A stretch of 64,000 bases of DNA, taken from Aquipuribacter sp. SD81 (GTDB taxonomy: Bacteria > Actinomycetota > Actinomycetes > Actinomycetales > JBBAYJ01). Positions 20,694 to 29,191 of the stretch are shown piece after piece. The stretch lies in contig NZ_JBBAYJ010000015.1 in assembly GCF_037153975.1 (NCBI RefSeq), positions 1 to 64,000 of the forward strand, read 5' to 3'. The notes beneath the pieces were generated by a model that saw only the letters and a list, made by a program, of their open reading frames with translations, made no database searches and was not told the DNA's origin. The stretch's first letter is position 1; the number at the start of each line of letters is the position of its first letter. A program made the position numbers and the translations under genes.

Positions 20694-21500
20694 TCAGCCC
20701 CGGCCGCGGCGGAGCGTGAGGAGCCGGCCGGCGACGACGACGAGCAGCGAGATCGCGAACATCGCCGAGCCGATCACGTACGCCTGCGCGGGGATGCCGC
20801 GGGCGGCCGCCACGTAGACGAACTTGGGGAAGGTGTCGGTGTTGCCGGAGTTGAAGTTCGTGATGATGAAGTCGTCGAAGCTGAGGGAGAACGCGAGCAG
20901 CGCCGCCGCGGCGATGCCCGGGAGCAGCAGCGGCAGCGTCACCCGCAGGAAGGTCTGCGCCCCGGAGGCGTAGAGGTCCGCGGCGGCCTCCTCCAGGCGC
21001 GGGTCGAGCGTCGCGACCCGCGCCTTGACCGTCACCACGACGAACGACAGCGTGAACATGATGTGGGCGGCCACGATGGTCCAGAAGCCGAGCCGCGCCC
21101 CCACGTTGAGGAACTGCGCGAGCAGCGACGCGCCGAGCACGACCTCCGGCGTCGCCATCGGCAGGAAGATGAGCAGGTTGATCGCGCCACGGGCGCGGAA
21201 CCGGTAGCGCACGAGCGCGTAGGCGAGCAGCGTGCCGAGCGCGGTGGCGACGAGGGTCGCGAGCAGCCCGATGCGGATGGAGTTCCCGAGCGCCTCGCAC
21301 ACCCCGGGCGCCCCGCACGGGTTGAGCCAGTTGTCCCACGTGAAGCCGCGCCAGATGAGGTTGGAGCGGCGCCCGTCGTTGAACGAGAAGGCGACGACGT
21401 AGCCGATCGGGACGAACAGGTACCCGAAGGCGACGACGGCGAAGGCGACGAGGAGGGCGTCACCGGGCCGGCGCCGGACGGTCTGCAGCAGCCCGCTCAC
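20694..21500 (-). CDS. potC: Spermidine/putrescine ABC transporter permease PotC
   Basis: 268 residues with six membrane segments. The cytoplasmic coupling loop EEAAADLYASGAQTFLRVTL (residues ~175-194) contains the EAA-type motif of binding-protein-dependent permeases. FSFNDGRRSNLIWRGFTWDNW and SFDDFIITNF are PotC-type. The GTG start overlaps the potB stop as GTGA. It forms the channel with PotB. Confidence 0.93.
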   Translation of the reverse strand: MSGLLQTVRRRPGDALLVAFAVVAFGYLFVPIGYVVAFSFNDGRRSNLIWRGFTWDNWLNPCGAPGVCEALGNSIRIGLLATLVATALGTLLAYALVRYRFRARGAINLLIFLPMATPEVVLGASLLAQFLNVGARLGFWTIVAAHIMFTLSFVVVTVKARVATLDPRLEEAAADLYASGAQTFLRVTLPLLLPGIAAAALLAFSLSFDDFIITNFNSGNTDTFPKFVYVAAARGIPAQAYVIGSAMFAISLLVVVAGRLLTLRRGRG

Positions 21501-22420
21501 ACGAGGTCCTCGGTGCCGGCCCGCCGGATGTAGAGGAAGACGATGACGAGGATGGTCGCCATGAGCAGGAACGACAGCGCCGCCGCCGTCGGGTAGTCGA
21601 CGATGCGGAAGAACCGCGACTCGATGACGTTGCCGATCATCTGCGTCCGCGAGGTGCCGAGCAGCGCGGCGTTGACGTAGTCGCCGGAGGCGGGGATGAA
21701 CGTCAGCAGCGTGCCCGCGACGACCCCGGGCAGCGACAGCGGCCACGTGACGGTGCGGAACGTGGTCCACGGCCCGGCGTACAGGTCCTGCCCGGCCTCG
21801 ACGTAGCGCAGGTCGAGCCGCTCGAGCGAGGCGTAGATCGGCAGGGTCATGAACGGCACGAAGTTGTACGTGAGGCCCGCGACCACCGCGAACGACGTCG
21901 CGGTGAGCCGGCCGTCACCCGGGAGCAGCGCGAGCGCCTGCATCGTCTGCACGACGACGCCCTCGTCGGCGAGGATCTGCCGCCACGCGATCGTGCGGAG
22001 GATGAAGCTCGTGAAGAACGGCGCGATGATGAGGACGAGGAGCAGCGCCTGCAGCGTGGGGAACCGCCGGCACTTGACCGCGACGACGTAGGCGAGCGGG
22101 TAGCCGATGAGGAGCGCGAGCACCGTCGCGAGCAGCCCGTAGGCGAAGGAGCGGACGAAGGTCGGCCAGTACTCCGCGAGCGCCTCGGTGTAGTTCGCGA
22201 CCCGGAAGGCCGGCTCGAACTGGCCGATGTCCCCGCCCGGCACCGGGACCATGAGCGAGGTGGAGAACAGCAGGGCGATGGGCAGGGCGAAGAACAGCGC
22301 TAGCCAGCCCAGCCCGGGCAGCGTGAGGAGCCAGCCGAGCTGGCGGCGCCGCCCCGGGCCCGGCTCGGTCGGGGTCGGGGACACCCGGTCGTGCCCCGCG
22401 GGGGCGTGGGCGACCGCCAC
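21497..22420 (-). CDS. potB: Spermidine/putrescine ABC transporter permease PotB
   Basis: 307 residues with six membrane segments after a Pro-rich N-terminus. FFTSFILRTIAWRQIL and the coupling loop YVEAGQDLYAGPWTTFRTVT with PLSLPGVVAG are PotB signatures. It pairs with PotC for polyamine import. It lies 3 bp after potA, and its stop overlaps the potC start. The GTG start is at 22420. Confidence 0.93.
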   Translation of the reverse strand: MAVAHAPAGHDRVSPTPTEPGPGRRRQLGWLLTLPGLGWLALFFALPIALLFSTSLMVPVPGGDIGQFEPAFRVANYTEALAEYWPTFVRSFAYGLLATVLALLIGYPLAYVVAVKCRRFPTLQALLLVLIIAPFFTSFILRTIAWRQILADEGVVVQTMQALALLPGDGRLTATSFAVVAGLTYNFVPFMTLPIYASLERLDLRYVEAGQDLYAGPWTTFRTVTWPLSLPGVVAGTLLTFIPASGDYVNAALLGTSRTQMIGNVIESRFFRIVDYPTAAALSFLLMATILVIVFLYIRRAGTEDLV

Positions 22421-22423
22421 GGC

Positions 22424-23623
22424 TCAGGCCTCGTCGTCCAGCGACGACGCGGGCACGTCGTGGCCGAGCAGCGCGAAGCCGTGGTCGACGTCCCACGTGA
22501 GGTCGACGTGGGCGCCCGAGGCCGGGTCGGCGGTGCCGCCGAGGTTCTGGTGGAACACCGACAGCCGTCCGGCACCGGGCAGGTCGACGAGGTACTGCGT
22601 GCTGACCCCGGTGTAGGACCGGTCGACCACCCGGGCGGGGCCCAGCACGTTGGTGCCGCTCGCCGCGGCCGCCTCCGGGTCCCCGGCCGCCCGCAGCAGC
22701 ACCTTCTCCGGGCGCACCCCGACGAGCACCTCGGTGCCCTCGGCCACCCCCTCGGGCGCGCGCCGCCGCGGCACGACGACGCGGGTGCCGCCCGGAAGTT
22801 CCAGGCGCACGTCGACCCGGTCGGCACCGATGTGCGCGACCGTCCCCGGCAGCAGGTTGCACTGCCCGAGGAACGTCGCGGCGAAGGGCGTGGCCGGGCT
22901 GTCGTACAGCTGCTCGGGCGCCCCGAGCTGCTCGATGCGCCCGGCGTTCATGACCGCGACCGTGTCGGCCATCGTCATGGCCTCCTCCTGGTCGTGGGTG
23001 ACGTGGACGAAGGTGATGCCGACCTCGGTCTGGATGCGCTTGAGCTCGACCTGCATCTGCCGCCGCAGCTTGAGGTCGAGCGCACCCAGGGGCTCGTCGA
23101 GCAGCAGCACGTCCGGCCGGTTGACGACGGCGCGGGCGAGGGCGACGCGCTGCTGCATGCCGCCGGACAGCTGGGCGGGCCGCTTGTCGGCGACGTGGGC
23201 GAGCTCGACGAGCTCGAGGGCCTCCATCGCCTGCTCCCGCGAGCGCTGCACCTTGCGCCGGCGCAGCCCGAAGGCGACGTTGTCGACGACGCTCAGGTGC
23301 GGGAACAGCGCGTAGGACTGGAACACGGTGTTGACGGGCCGCTGGAAGGGCTTCGTCGTCGTGATGTCGCGCCCGCCGAGGGTGATGGTGCCGCTCGTGG
23401 GGTGCTCGAGCCCGGCGACCATCCGCAGGGTCGTCGTCTTGCCGCACCCGCTCGGGCCGAGGAGCGCGAAGAACGACCCCGCGGGCACGTCGAGGTCGAT
23501 GCCGTCGACGGCGACCGCCTCGCCGAACGCCTTGCGGACCTCGCGCAGGGCGAGGCCGTCGCCGGCGGCCGCGTCGGCGCGCCCGGCCGGGCGGGCGGCC
23601 GCCCCGGCGACGGTGTCGGTCAC
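22424..23623 (-). CDS. potA: Spermidine/putrescine ABC transporter ATPase PotA
   Basis: 399 residues. Walker A GPSGCGKTTTLRMVAG, Q-loop VFQSYALFPHLSV, ABC signature QLSGGMQQRVALARA, Walker B VLLLDEPLGALD, and switch His in VTHDQEEAM. A C-terminal TOBE-type regulatory domain follows (VGVRPEKVLL and VDRSYTGVSTQYLVDL). It drives polyamine uptake through PotBC. GTG start, overlapping the potD stop. Confidence 0.95.
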   Translation of the reverse strand: MTDTVAGAAARPAGRADAAAGDGLALREVRKAFGEAVAVDGIDLDVPAGSFFALLGPSGCGKTTTLRMVAGLEHPTSGTITLGGRDITTTKPFQRPVNTVFQSYALFPHLSVVDNVAFGLRRRKVQRSREQAMEALELVELAHVADKRPAQLSGGMQQRVALARAVVNRPDVLLLDEPLGALDLKLRRQMQVELKRIQTEVGITFVHVTHDQEEAMTMADTVAVMNAGRIEQLGAPEQLYDSPATPFAATFLGQCNLLPGTVAHIGADRVDVRLELPGGTRVVVPRRRAPEGVAEGTEVLVGVRPEKVLLRAAGDPEAAAASGTNVLGPARVVDRSYTGVSTQYLVDLPGAGRLSVFHQNLGGTADPASGAHVDLTWDVDHGFALLGHDVPASSLDDEA

Positions 23624-24882
23624 CGGCCGATCACCCGCTGGAACTCGGTGCCGAAGTCCGTCTCCTCCTCACCGGACAGCGACCGGAAGATGGAGACGTT
23701 GGTGAGGAAGTCCTCGGTGGGGAAGATGAGCGGGTCCTCGGCGAGCTCGGGGTCGATGTCGAGCATCGCCTCCTGCGCGCCCTGCACGGGGCAGATGTAG
23801 TTGACCCACGCGGCGACCTCGGCGGCGACGGCCGGGTCGTAGTAGTAGTTCATGAGCCGCTCGGCGTTCGTCTTCTTCGGGCTGCCGATGGGGACGAGCA
23901 TGTTGTCGCTCCACAGCGTGCCGCCGGCCTCGGGGAGGGCGAACTCCCACCGGTCGCCGGACTCGAAGTTGATCTGCGTGATGTCGCCGGACCAGCCGAT
24001 GACGGCGAGCGCGTCGCCGCTCACGAGGTCCTCCTTGTAGGAGTTGCCGACGACCTGGCGGATCTGGCCGCTGCTCACCTGGCGCTCCAGCTCCTCCAGG
24101 GCCCGGCCGAACTCCTCGGCGCCCCAGTCCCCGGCGATGTCGACGCCCTGGTCCATCATGATCAGGCCCATCGTGTCCCTCATCTCGTCGAGGACCTCGA
24201 CCCGCCCGCGCAGCTCCGGCTTCCACAGGTCGGACACGCTCGTGAGCCCCTCGGGCACGGCCTCGCGGTTCCACGCGATGCCGGCGAAGCCGGACTGCCA
24301 CGTGAGGGAGTGCGTGCGTCCCGGGTCGAAGTCGACGTCGGCGAGGTTCGGCAGGATGTTCTGCTTGTTGGGGATGTTCGCCTCGTCGAGCTCCTGGGTG
24401 TAGCCGAGGCGGATCATGCGCGCGGCCATCCAGTCGGTGAACACGACGATGTCCTGGCCGATGTCGTCGCCGTTGGCGAGCTGGCCCTGGATGCGGCCGT
24501 AGTAGGAGTCGTTGCCGTCGATGTCCTCGGAGTACTCGACCGCGATCCCGGACTCCTCCTCGAACGCCTCCAGCGTCGGGTACGTCGAGCCGTCCTCGGA
24601 CACGTCGAGGTAGAGGGTCCAGTTCGCCCAGCTGAGGGTCGGGTCCTCCTCGCTCGTGTCCTCCGGCGGGGTCAGCGCGCCGGCGGAGGCGCCGGACCCG
24701 CTCCCGGCGGCGGTGCCGCCCGTGCCGCAGGCGGCCAGCCCGGCGCCGAGCCCGACCAGGCCCATGCCGCGCAGCACGTCGCGCCGGGCGGGGCGCCGCC
24801 CGGCGAGCCGGCTGCGCACGAGGGCCTGGGCCGCGGGCGACAGGGTGTGCAGGGGCGGGCGGCGCAGGGGGCGAGCGGTCAC
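23620..24882 (-). CDS. potD: Polyamine-binding lipoprotein PotD
   Basis: 420 residues. A Tat-like RRDVLRG sits at residues 34-40 and a lipobox GLAACG places the lipidated Cys at 52, so it is anchored outside the membrane. WANWTLYLD, FTDWMAARMIRLGYTQELD and SWSGDI-like VIGWSGDITQINFE segments follow the PotD/PotF pattern with aromatic and acidic ligand residues. GGAGGAG precedes the GTG start. First transport gene of the pot operon, 46 bp after the aldehyde dehydrogenase. Confidence 0.93.
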   Translation of the reverse strand: MTARPLRRPPLHTLSPAAQALVRSRLAGRRPARRDVLRGMGLVGLGAGLAACGTGGTAAGSGSGASAGALTPPEDTSEEDPTLSWANWTLYLDVSEDGSTYPTLEAFEEESGIAVEYSEDIDGNDSYYGRIQGQLANGDDIGQDIVVFTDWMAARMIRLGYTQELDEANIPNKQNILPNLADVDFDPGRTHSLTWQSGFAGIAWNREAVPEGLTSVSDLWKPELRGRVEVLDEMRDTMGLIMMDQGVDIAGDWGAEEFGRALEELERQVSSGQIRQVVGNSYKEDLVSGDALAVIGWSGDITQINFESGDRWEFALPEAGGTLWSDNMLVPIGSPKKTNAERLMNYYYDPAVAAEVAAWVNYICPVQGAQEAMLDIDPELAEDPLIFPTEDFLTNVSIFRSLSGEEETDFGTEFQRVIGR

Positions 24883-24928
24883 GGGGGTTCTCCTCCGGGG
24901 GCCGGTGACGGTCGGACGCGGGACGCGT

Positions 24929-26407
24929 TCAGCCGTCGAGGTTGGTCATGACGTGCTTGATGCGGGTGTAGTCGTCGAAGCCGTAGGCGGACAGGTCCTT
25001 GCCGTAGCCGGACTGCTTGAACCCGCCGTGCGGCATCTCGGCCACGAGCGGGATGTGGGTGTTGACCCACACGCAGCCGAAGTCCAGGGCCCGGCTCGCG
25101 CGCATCGCGCGGCCGTGGTCCTTCGTCCACACGCTGGAGGCGAGGCCGTAGCGGGAGGCGTTGGCCAGGCGCAGCGCCTCGGCCTCGTCGGTGAAGGTCT
25201 GCACGGTGATGACGGGCCCGAAGATCTCGTCGACCGTCACCTCGTCACCCTGCCTCACGCCGGACACGACCGTGGGCGTGACGAAGAAACCGTCACCCAG
25301 CTGCTGCGCGCGCCCCCCGCCCGCGTCGACGGAGGCGTGGTCGGGCAGCCGGTCGAGGAAGCCGAGGACGCGGGCGAGCTGGTCGGGGTTGTTGACCGGC
25401 CCGACGTCCGTGCCGGCCTCGCGCGGCATGCCGAGCGTCGTGCCGCGGGCGGCCTCGGCGAGCGCGGCCGTGAAGTCCGCGGCGACGGAGGCGTGCACGA
25501 GCACCCGGGTCGCGGCGGTGCAGTCCTGCCCGGCGTTGAAGTACCCGGCCCCCGCGATGCCCTCGGCCGCGGCCGCGAGGTCGGCGTCCTCGAACACGAC
25601 CACCGGCGCCTTGCCGCCCAGCTCGAGGTGGACGCGCTTGAGGCTGCGCGAGGCCGCCTCGGCGACCTGCTGCCCGGCCCGGATGGAGCCCGTGACCGCC
25701 ACCATGTCCGCGCGCTCGTGCGCGACGACCGCGCGGCCGGTGTCCCGGTCGCCGACCACGACGTTGAGCACGCCCGGCGGCAGGAACTCCGCCGCGATCT
25801 CGGCGAGCAGCAGCGTCGACTGCGGGGTGGTGTCGCTCGGCTTGAGCACGATGGTGTTGCCGGCCGCGACCGCGGGCGCGAACTTCCACGTCGCCATGTT
25901 GAGCGGGTAGTTCCACGGCGTGACCTGCCCGACCACCCCGACCGGCTCCCGGCGCACGTAGCTCGTGTGCCCGGCCATGTACTCCGCCGCGGCCCGGCCC
26001 TCGAGCATGCGCGCGGCGCCGGCGAAGAACCGGATCTGGTCGACGGTGGGCGGGATCTCCTCGCTCATCGTGAGGTCGTACGGCTTGCCCGTGTCCTGCA
26101 CCTCGAGGTCGACGAGCTCCGCGGCGCGGGCCTCGACGGCGTCGGCGATGCGCAGCAGCGCGAGCGAGCGCTCCGACGGCGTCGCGTCGCGCCACCCCGG
26201 GAACGCCTCGGCCGCGGCGGCGTAGGCCTCGTCGACGTCGGCGGCGGTGCTGCGCGGTGCGCGCGCGACGGTGCGCGCCGTGGCGGGGTCGACGAGGTCG
26301 TCGTGGGCCTCCGCCCGGGACTCGACGTGGCGGCCGCCGACGAAGTTGCGCAGGACGGGCAGCTGCTCGGAGCCCGCCGGGGCGGGCGCGGACGGAGCGG
26401 TCGTCAT
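24929..26407 (-). CDS. Gamma-aminobutyraldehyde-type aldehyde dehydrogenase
   Basis: 492 residues, NAD(P)-dependent aldehyde dehydrogenase superfamily. It has the TPWNYPLNMATWKFAPAVAA cofactor region, the catalytic Glu in HLELGGKAPVVVF and the nucleophile Cys in FNAGQDCTAATRV. Its place as first gene of the pot operon and divergent from a polyamine-type aminotransferase operon points to oxidation of 4-aminobutanal to GABA (PatD/KauB-like role). Start ATG at 26407. Substrate is inferred from context, not from specificity residues. Confidence 0.9.
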   Translation of the reverse strand: MTTAPSAPAPAGSEQLPVLRNFVGGRHVESRAEAHDDLVDPATARTVARAPRSTAADVDEAYAAAAEAFPGWRDATPSERSLALLRIADAVEARAAELVDLEVQDTGKPYDLTMSEEIPPTVDQIRFFAGAARMLEGRAAAEYMAGHTSYVRREPVGVVGQVTPWNYPLNMATWKFAPAVAAGNTIVLKPSDTTPQSTLLLAEIAAEFLPPGVLNVVVGDRDTGRAVVAHERADMVAVTGSIRAGQQVAEAASRSLKRVHLELGGKAPVVVFEDADLAAAAEGIAGAGYFNAGQDCTAATRVLVHASVAADFTAALAEAARGTTLGMPREAGTDVGPVNNPDQLARVLGFLDRLPDHASVDAGGGRAQQLGDGFFVTPTVVSGVRQGDEVTVDEIFGPVITVQTFTDEAEALRLANASRYGLASSVWTKDHGRAMRASRALDFGCVWVNTHIPLVAEMPHGGFKQSGYGKDLSAYGFDDYTRIKHVMTNLDG

Positions 26408-26554
26408 GACCGGGGACCATAACGGCTGGGCCTCGGATTCGGTAGGACCAGGCGCGTCACGATCGTGATTCGGTCGTGTGACGGGCACGAGACGACGGCT
26501 TCCGTCACCACGACGGGGTGACGGGCTTGCCACCGAGCGTGCCGAGCGGCCACC
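26408..26554. promoter_or_regulatory. Divergent control region of the polyamine operons
   Basis: The 147 bp between two divergent operons contain a perfect 12-bp palindrome TCACGATCGTGA (26457-26468) and a direct repeat GATTCGGT at 26436-26443 and 26467-26474, starts 31 bp apart (about three helical turns). This arrangement suits binding by the Lrp-type regulator encoded at 26555. Assignment is by position only. Confidence 0.5.
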
Positions 26555-27040
26555 ATGGCGCGCGTGTCGAACCGGTCGGCGGGCTCGCTCCCGCTGGTGC
26601 TCGACGACGTGTCCAAGCGGATCGTCGAGCTCCTCCAGGAGGACGGCCGTCGCGCCTGGGCCAGCATCGGCAAGGTCGTCGGCCTGTCCGAGGCGGCCGT
26701 GCGCCACCGCGTGCAGCGCCTGCTCGACGCGGGCGTCATGCAGATCGTCGCCGTCACCGACCCGATGCAGCTGGGCTTCGCCCGGCAGGCCATGATCGGC
26801 ATCCGGTGCACCGGCGACATGCGGCCGGTCGCCGAGGCGCTCGCCGCCATGCCGGAGGTCGACTACGTCGTCCTCACCGCCGGCTCGTTCGACCTGCTCG
26901 TCGAGGTGGTGTGCGCCGACGAGGACCACCTCGTCACGCTCCTCAACGAGCGCATCCGCACCCTCGACGGCGTCGCGACCACCGAGACGTTCGTCTACCT
27001 CAAGCTGCACGGGCAGCGCTACGACTGGGGCACCCGATGA
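26555..27040 (+). CDS. Lrp/AsnC-family transcriptional regulator
   Basis: 161 residues. The N-terminal helix-turn-helix (LDDVSKRIVELLQEDGRRAW, then GLSEAAVRHRVQRLLDAGV) and the C-terminal RAM effector domain (MPEVDYVVLTAGSFDLLVEV, residues ~107-126) are standard for the family. It diverges from the aldehyde dehydrogenase/pot operon and heads the aminotransferase operon, so it most likely senses a polyamine or amino acid and controls both. The stop overlaps the next start as ATGA. Confidence 0.93.
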   Translation: MARVSNRSAGSLPLVLDDVSKRIVELLQEDGRRAWASIGKVVGLSEAAVRHRVQRLLDAGVMQIVAVTDPMQLGFARQAMIGIRCTGDMRPVAEALAAMPEVDYVVLTAGSFDLLVEVVCADEDHLVTLLNERIRTLDGVATTETFVYLKLHGQRYDWGTR

Positions 27041-28488
27041 CCACCACACCGCAGGACACGACGGAGCACCACGGCGGGCACGACGGCGGGGACCGCGCCG
27101 CCGAGGACGCGAGGACCCCCCGCGGCACCCCCCGGCAGCAGGCCGCGCGCGACCACCTGTGGCAGCACTTCGCGCGGCACTCGACGTACGAGGAGGGCGG
27201 CTCGGTCCCCGTCATCGTGCGGGGGGAGGGCGCGCGCATCTGGGACGACCGCGGCCGGCGGTACCTCGACGGGCTGTCGGGGCTCTTCGTCGTGCAGGCC
27301 GGCCACGGCCGGCGCGAGCTCGCCGAGGCCGCCGCGAAGCAGGCCGGCGACCTCGCGTTCTTCCCGCTGTGGTCCTACGCCCACCCCGCGGCCATCGAGC
27401 TCGCGGAGCGGCTGGCCTCCTACGCGCCGGGCGACCTCAACCGGGTGTTCTTCACCACGGGCGGCGGGGAGGCCGTCGAGACGGCGTGGAAGCTCGCCAA
27501 GCAGTACTGGAAGCTCGTCGGCCGGCCCACCAAGCACAAGGTCATCAGCCGGGCCGTCGCGTACCACGGCACCCCGCAGGGGGCGCTGTCCATCACCGGC
27601 ATCCCCGCGGCCAAGGAGATGTTCGAGCCGCTCGTGCCCGGCACGTTCAAGGTGCCGAACACCAACGCCTACCGCGCCCCCGAGCACCTGCGCGAGGACC
27701 CCAAGGCGTTCGGGCGCTGGGCGGCGGACCGGATCGAGGAGGCGATCGAGTTCGAGGGGCCGGAGACCGTCGCGGCGGTGTTCCTCGAGCCGGTGCAGAA
27801 CTCGGGCGGCTGCTTCCCGCCGCCGCCGGGCTACTTCGAGCGCGTCCGCGAGATCTGCGACCGTCACGACGTGCTGCTGGTCTCCGACGAGGTCATCTGC
27901 GCGTTCGGGCGCATCGGGTCGATGTTCGCCTGCGACGACCTCGGCTACGTGCCCGACATGATCACGTGCGCCAAGGGGATGACGAGCGGCTACTCCCCCA
28001 TCGGCGCGATGATCGCCAGCGACCGGCTGTTCGAGCCGTTCCGGCACGGCACGACGAGCTTCGCCCACGGCTACACCTTCGGCGGGCACCCGGTCTCCGC
28101 GGCCGTCGCGATGCGCAACCTCGACATCTTCGAGGCCGAGGGCCTCAACGCCCACGTCAAGGAGACCGCGCCCGCCTTCCGCGCGACGCTGGAGCGCCTG
28201 CTCGACCTGCCGATCGTCGGCGACGTCCGCGGCGAGGGCTTCTTCTACGGCATCGAGATGGTGAAGGACAAGGCCACCCGGGAGACCTTCGACGAGGAGG
28301 AGTCCGAGCGCCTGCTGCGCGGCTTCCTGTCCAAGGCGCTGTTCGAGGCGGGCCTGTACTGCCGCGCGGACGACCGCGGCGACCCCGTCATCCAGCTCGC
28401 GCCGCCGCTGGTCTGCGGGCAGGCGGAGTTCGACGAGATCGAGCAGATCCTCCGGGGTGTGCTCACCGAGGCGTGGGCGCGGCTCTGA
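27037..28488 (+). CDS. Class III aminotransferase (putrescine/omega-amino acid type)
   Basis: 483 residues. Motifs: RYLDGLSGLFVVQAGHGR, FTTGGGEAVETAWKLAKQYW, SRAVAYHGTPQGALSITGIP, cofactor Asp in LLVSDEVICAFGRIGSMFAC and Schiff-base Lys in TCAKGMTSGYSPIGAMIA. This pattern matches the SpuC-like aminotransferases that deaminate putrescine with pyruvate, but beta-alanine:pyruvate enzymes look similar. A His/Asp-rich tail of ~30 residues leads the protein. ATG overlaps the Lrp gene stop (ATGA). Confidence 0.88.
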   Translation: MTTTPQDTTEHHGGHDGGDRAAEDARTPRGTPRQQAARDHLWQHFARHSTYEEGGSVPVIVRGEGARIWDDRGRRYLDGLSGLFVVQAGHGRRELAEAAAKQAGDLAFFPLWSYAHPAAIELAERLASYAPGDLNRVFFTTGGGEAVETAWKLAKQYWKLVGRPTKHKVISRAVAYHGTPQGALSITGIPAAKEMFEPLVPGTFKVPNTNAYRAPEHLREDPKAFGRWAADRIEEAIEFEGPETVAAVFLEPVQNSGGCFPPPPGYFERVREICDRHDVLLVSDEVICAFGRIGSMFACDDLGYVPDMITCAKGMTSGYSPIGAMIASDRLFEPFRHGTTSFAHGYTFGGHPVSAAVAMRNLDIFEAEGLNAHVKETAPAFRATLERLLDLPIVGDVRGEGFFYGIEMVKDKATRETFDEEESERLLRGFLSKALFEAGLYCRADDRGDPVIQLAPPLVCGQAEFDEIEQILRGVLTEAWARL

Positions 28489-28489
28489 C

Positions 28490-29191
28490 GTGACGGGCGG
28501 GGCGACGGCGCAGCCGGACGGCGCGGCGGCGCGCACGCGCGTGCGCCGCCTGCCGCACAAGCAGGTCCACGACGTCGCCGCGCGCGACGCGCTGCTGCGT
28601 GACGCGCTCGTCGCCCACGTCGGGGTGGGCCTCGGCACGCAGCCGCTCGTGCTGCCCCTCGCGGTGGCCCCCGACCGCGGGGACGGCGAGGACGGGGACG
28701 GGCCCTTCGAGCGGCTCCTCCTGCACGGCAGCACCGGCTCGCGCCTGTTCCGCGCGCTCGCCGAGGGCGCGCCGGCGTGCGTGACGGTGACGGCGCTGGA
28801 CGGCCTCGTCCTCGCCCGGAGCCGCTTCGAGTCCTCGATGCGCTACCGCTGCCTGGTGGCGCTCGGGCGCTGCGAGGTCCTCACCGGCCGGGCCGCGGAG
28901 CGCGGGCTGGAGGTGCTCACCACGCACCTCCTGCCGGGCCGCACGGAGGCGCGCCCGCCGTCGCGCAAGGAGCTCGCCGCCACCCGCGTGCTCGCGCTGC
29001 CGCTGTCGGAGTGGTCGCTCAAGGTGTCCGACGACGGCCCGGAGGACGACCCCGCCGACCTCGACCTGCCCGTGTGGGCCGGTGTCGTGCCGCTGCACCA
29101 CGTGTGGGGCGAGCCGGAGCCCGCGCCCGACCTGCCGCCCGGGCTGCCGGTCCCGCCGTACCTCGCGACGTGGCCCGGCGGGCGCACGTGA
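28490..29191 (+). CDS. Pyridoxamine-5'-phosphate-oxidase-family (FMN-binding) protein
   Basis: 233 residues with the split-barrel flavin-binding fold of the PPOX family: RLPHKQVHDVAARDALLRDA near the N-terminus, LLHGSTGSRLFRALAEGAPA, CVTVTALDGLVLARS, and MRYRCLVALGRCEVL. This subfamily is often placed beside Lrp and aminotransferase genes. The substrate is unknown. GTG start 1 bp after the aminotransferase stop; its own stop overlaps the next GTG. Confidence 0.82.
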   Translation: MTGGATAQPDGAAARTRVRRLPHKQVHDVAARDALLRDALVAHVGVGLGTQPLVLPLAVAPDRGDGEDGDGPFERLLLHGSTGSRLFRALAEGAPACVTVTALDGLVLARSRFESSMRYRCLVALGRCEVLTGRAAERGLEVLTTHLLPGRTEARPPSRKELAATRVLALPLSEWSLKVSDDGPEDDPADLDLPVWAGVVPLHHVWGEPEPAPDLPPGLPVPPYLATWPGGRT

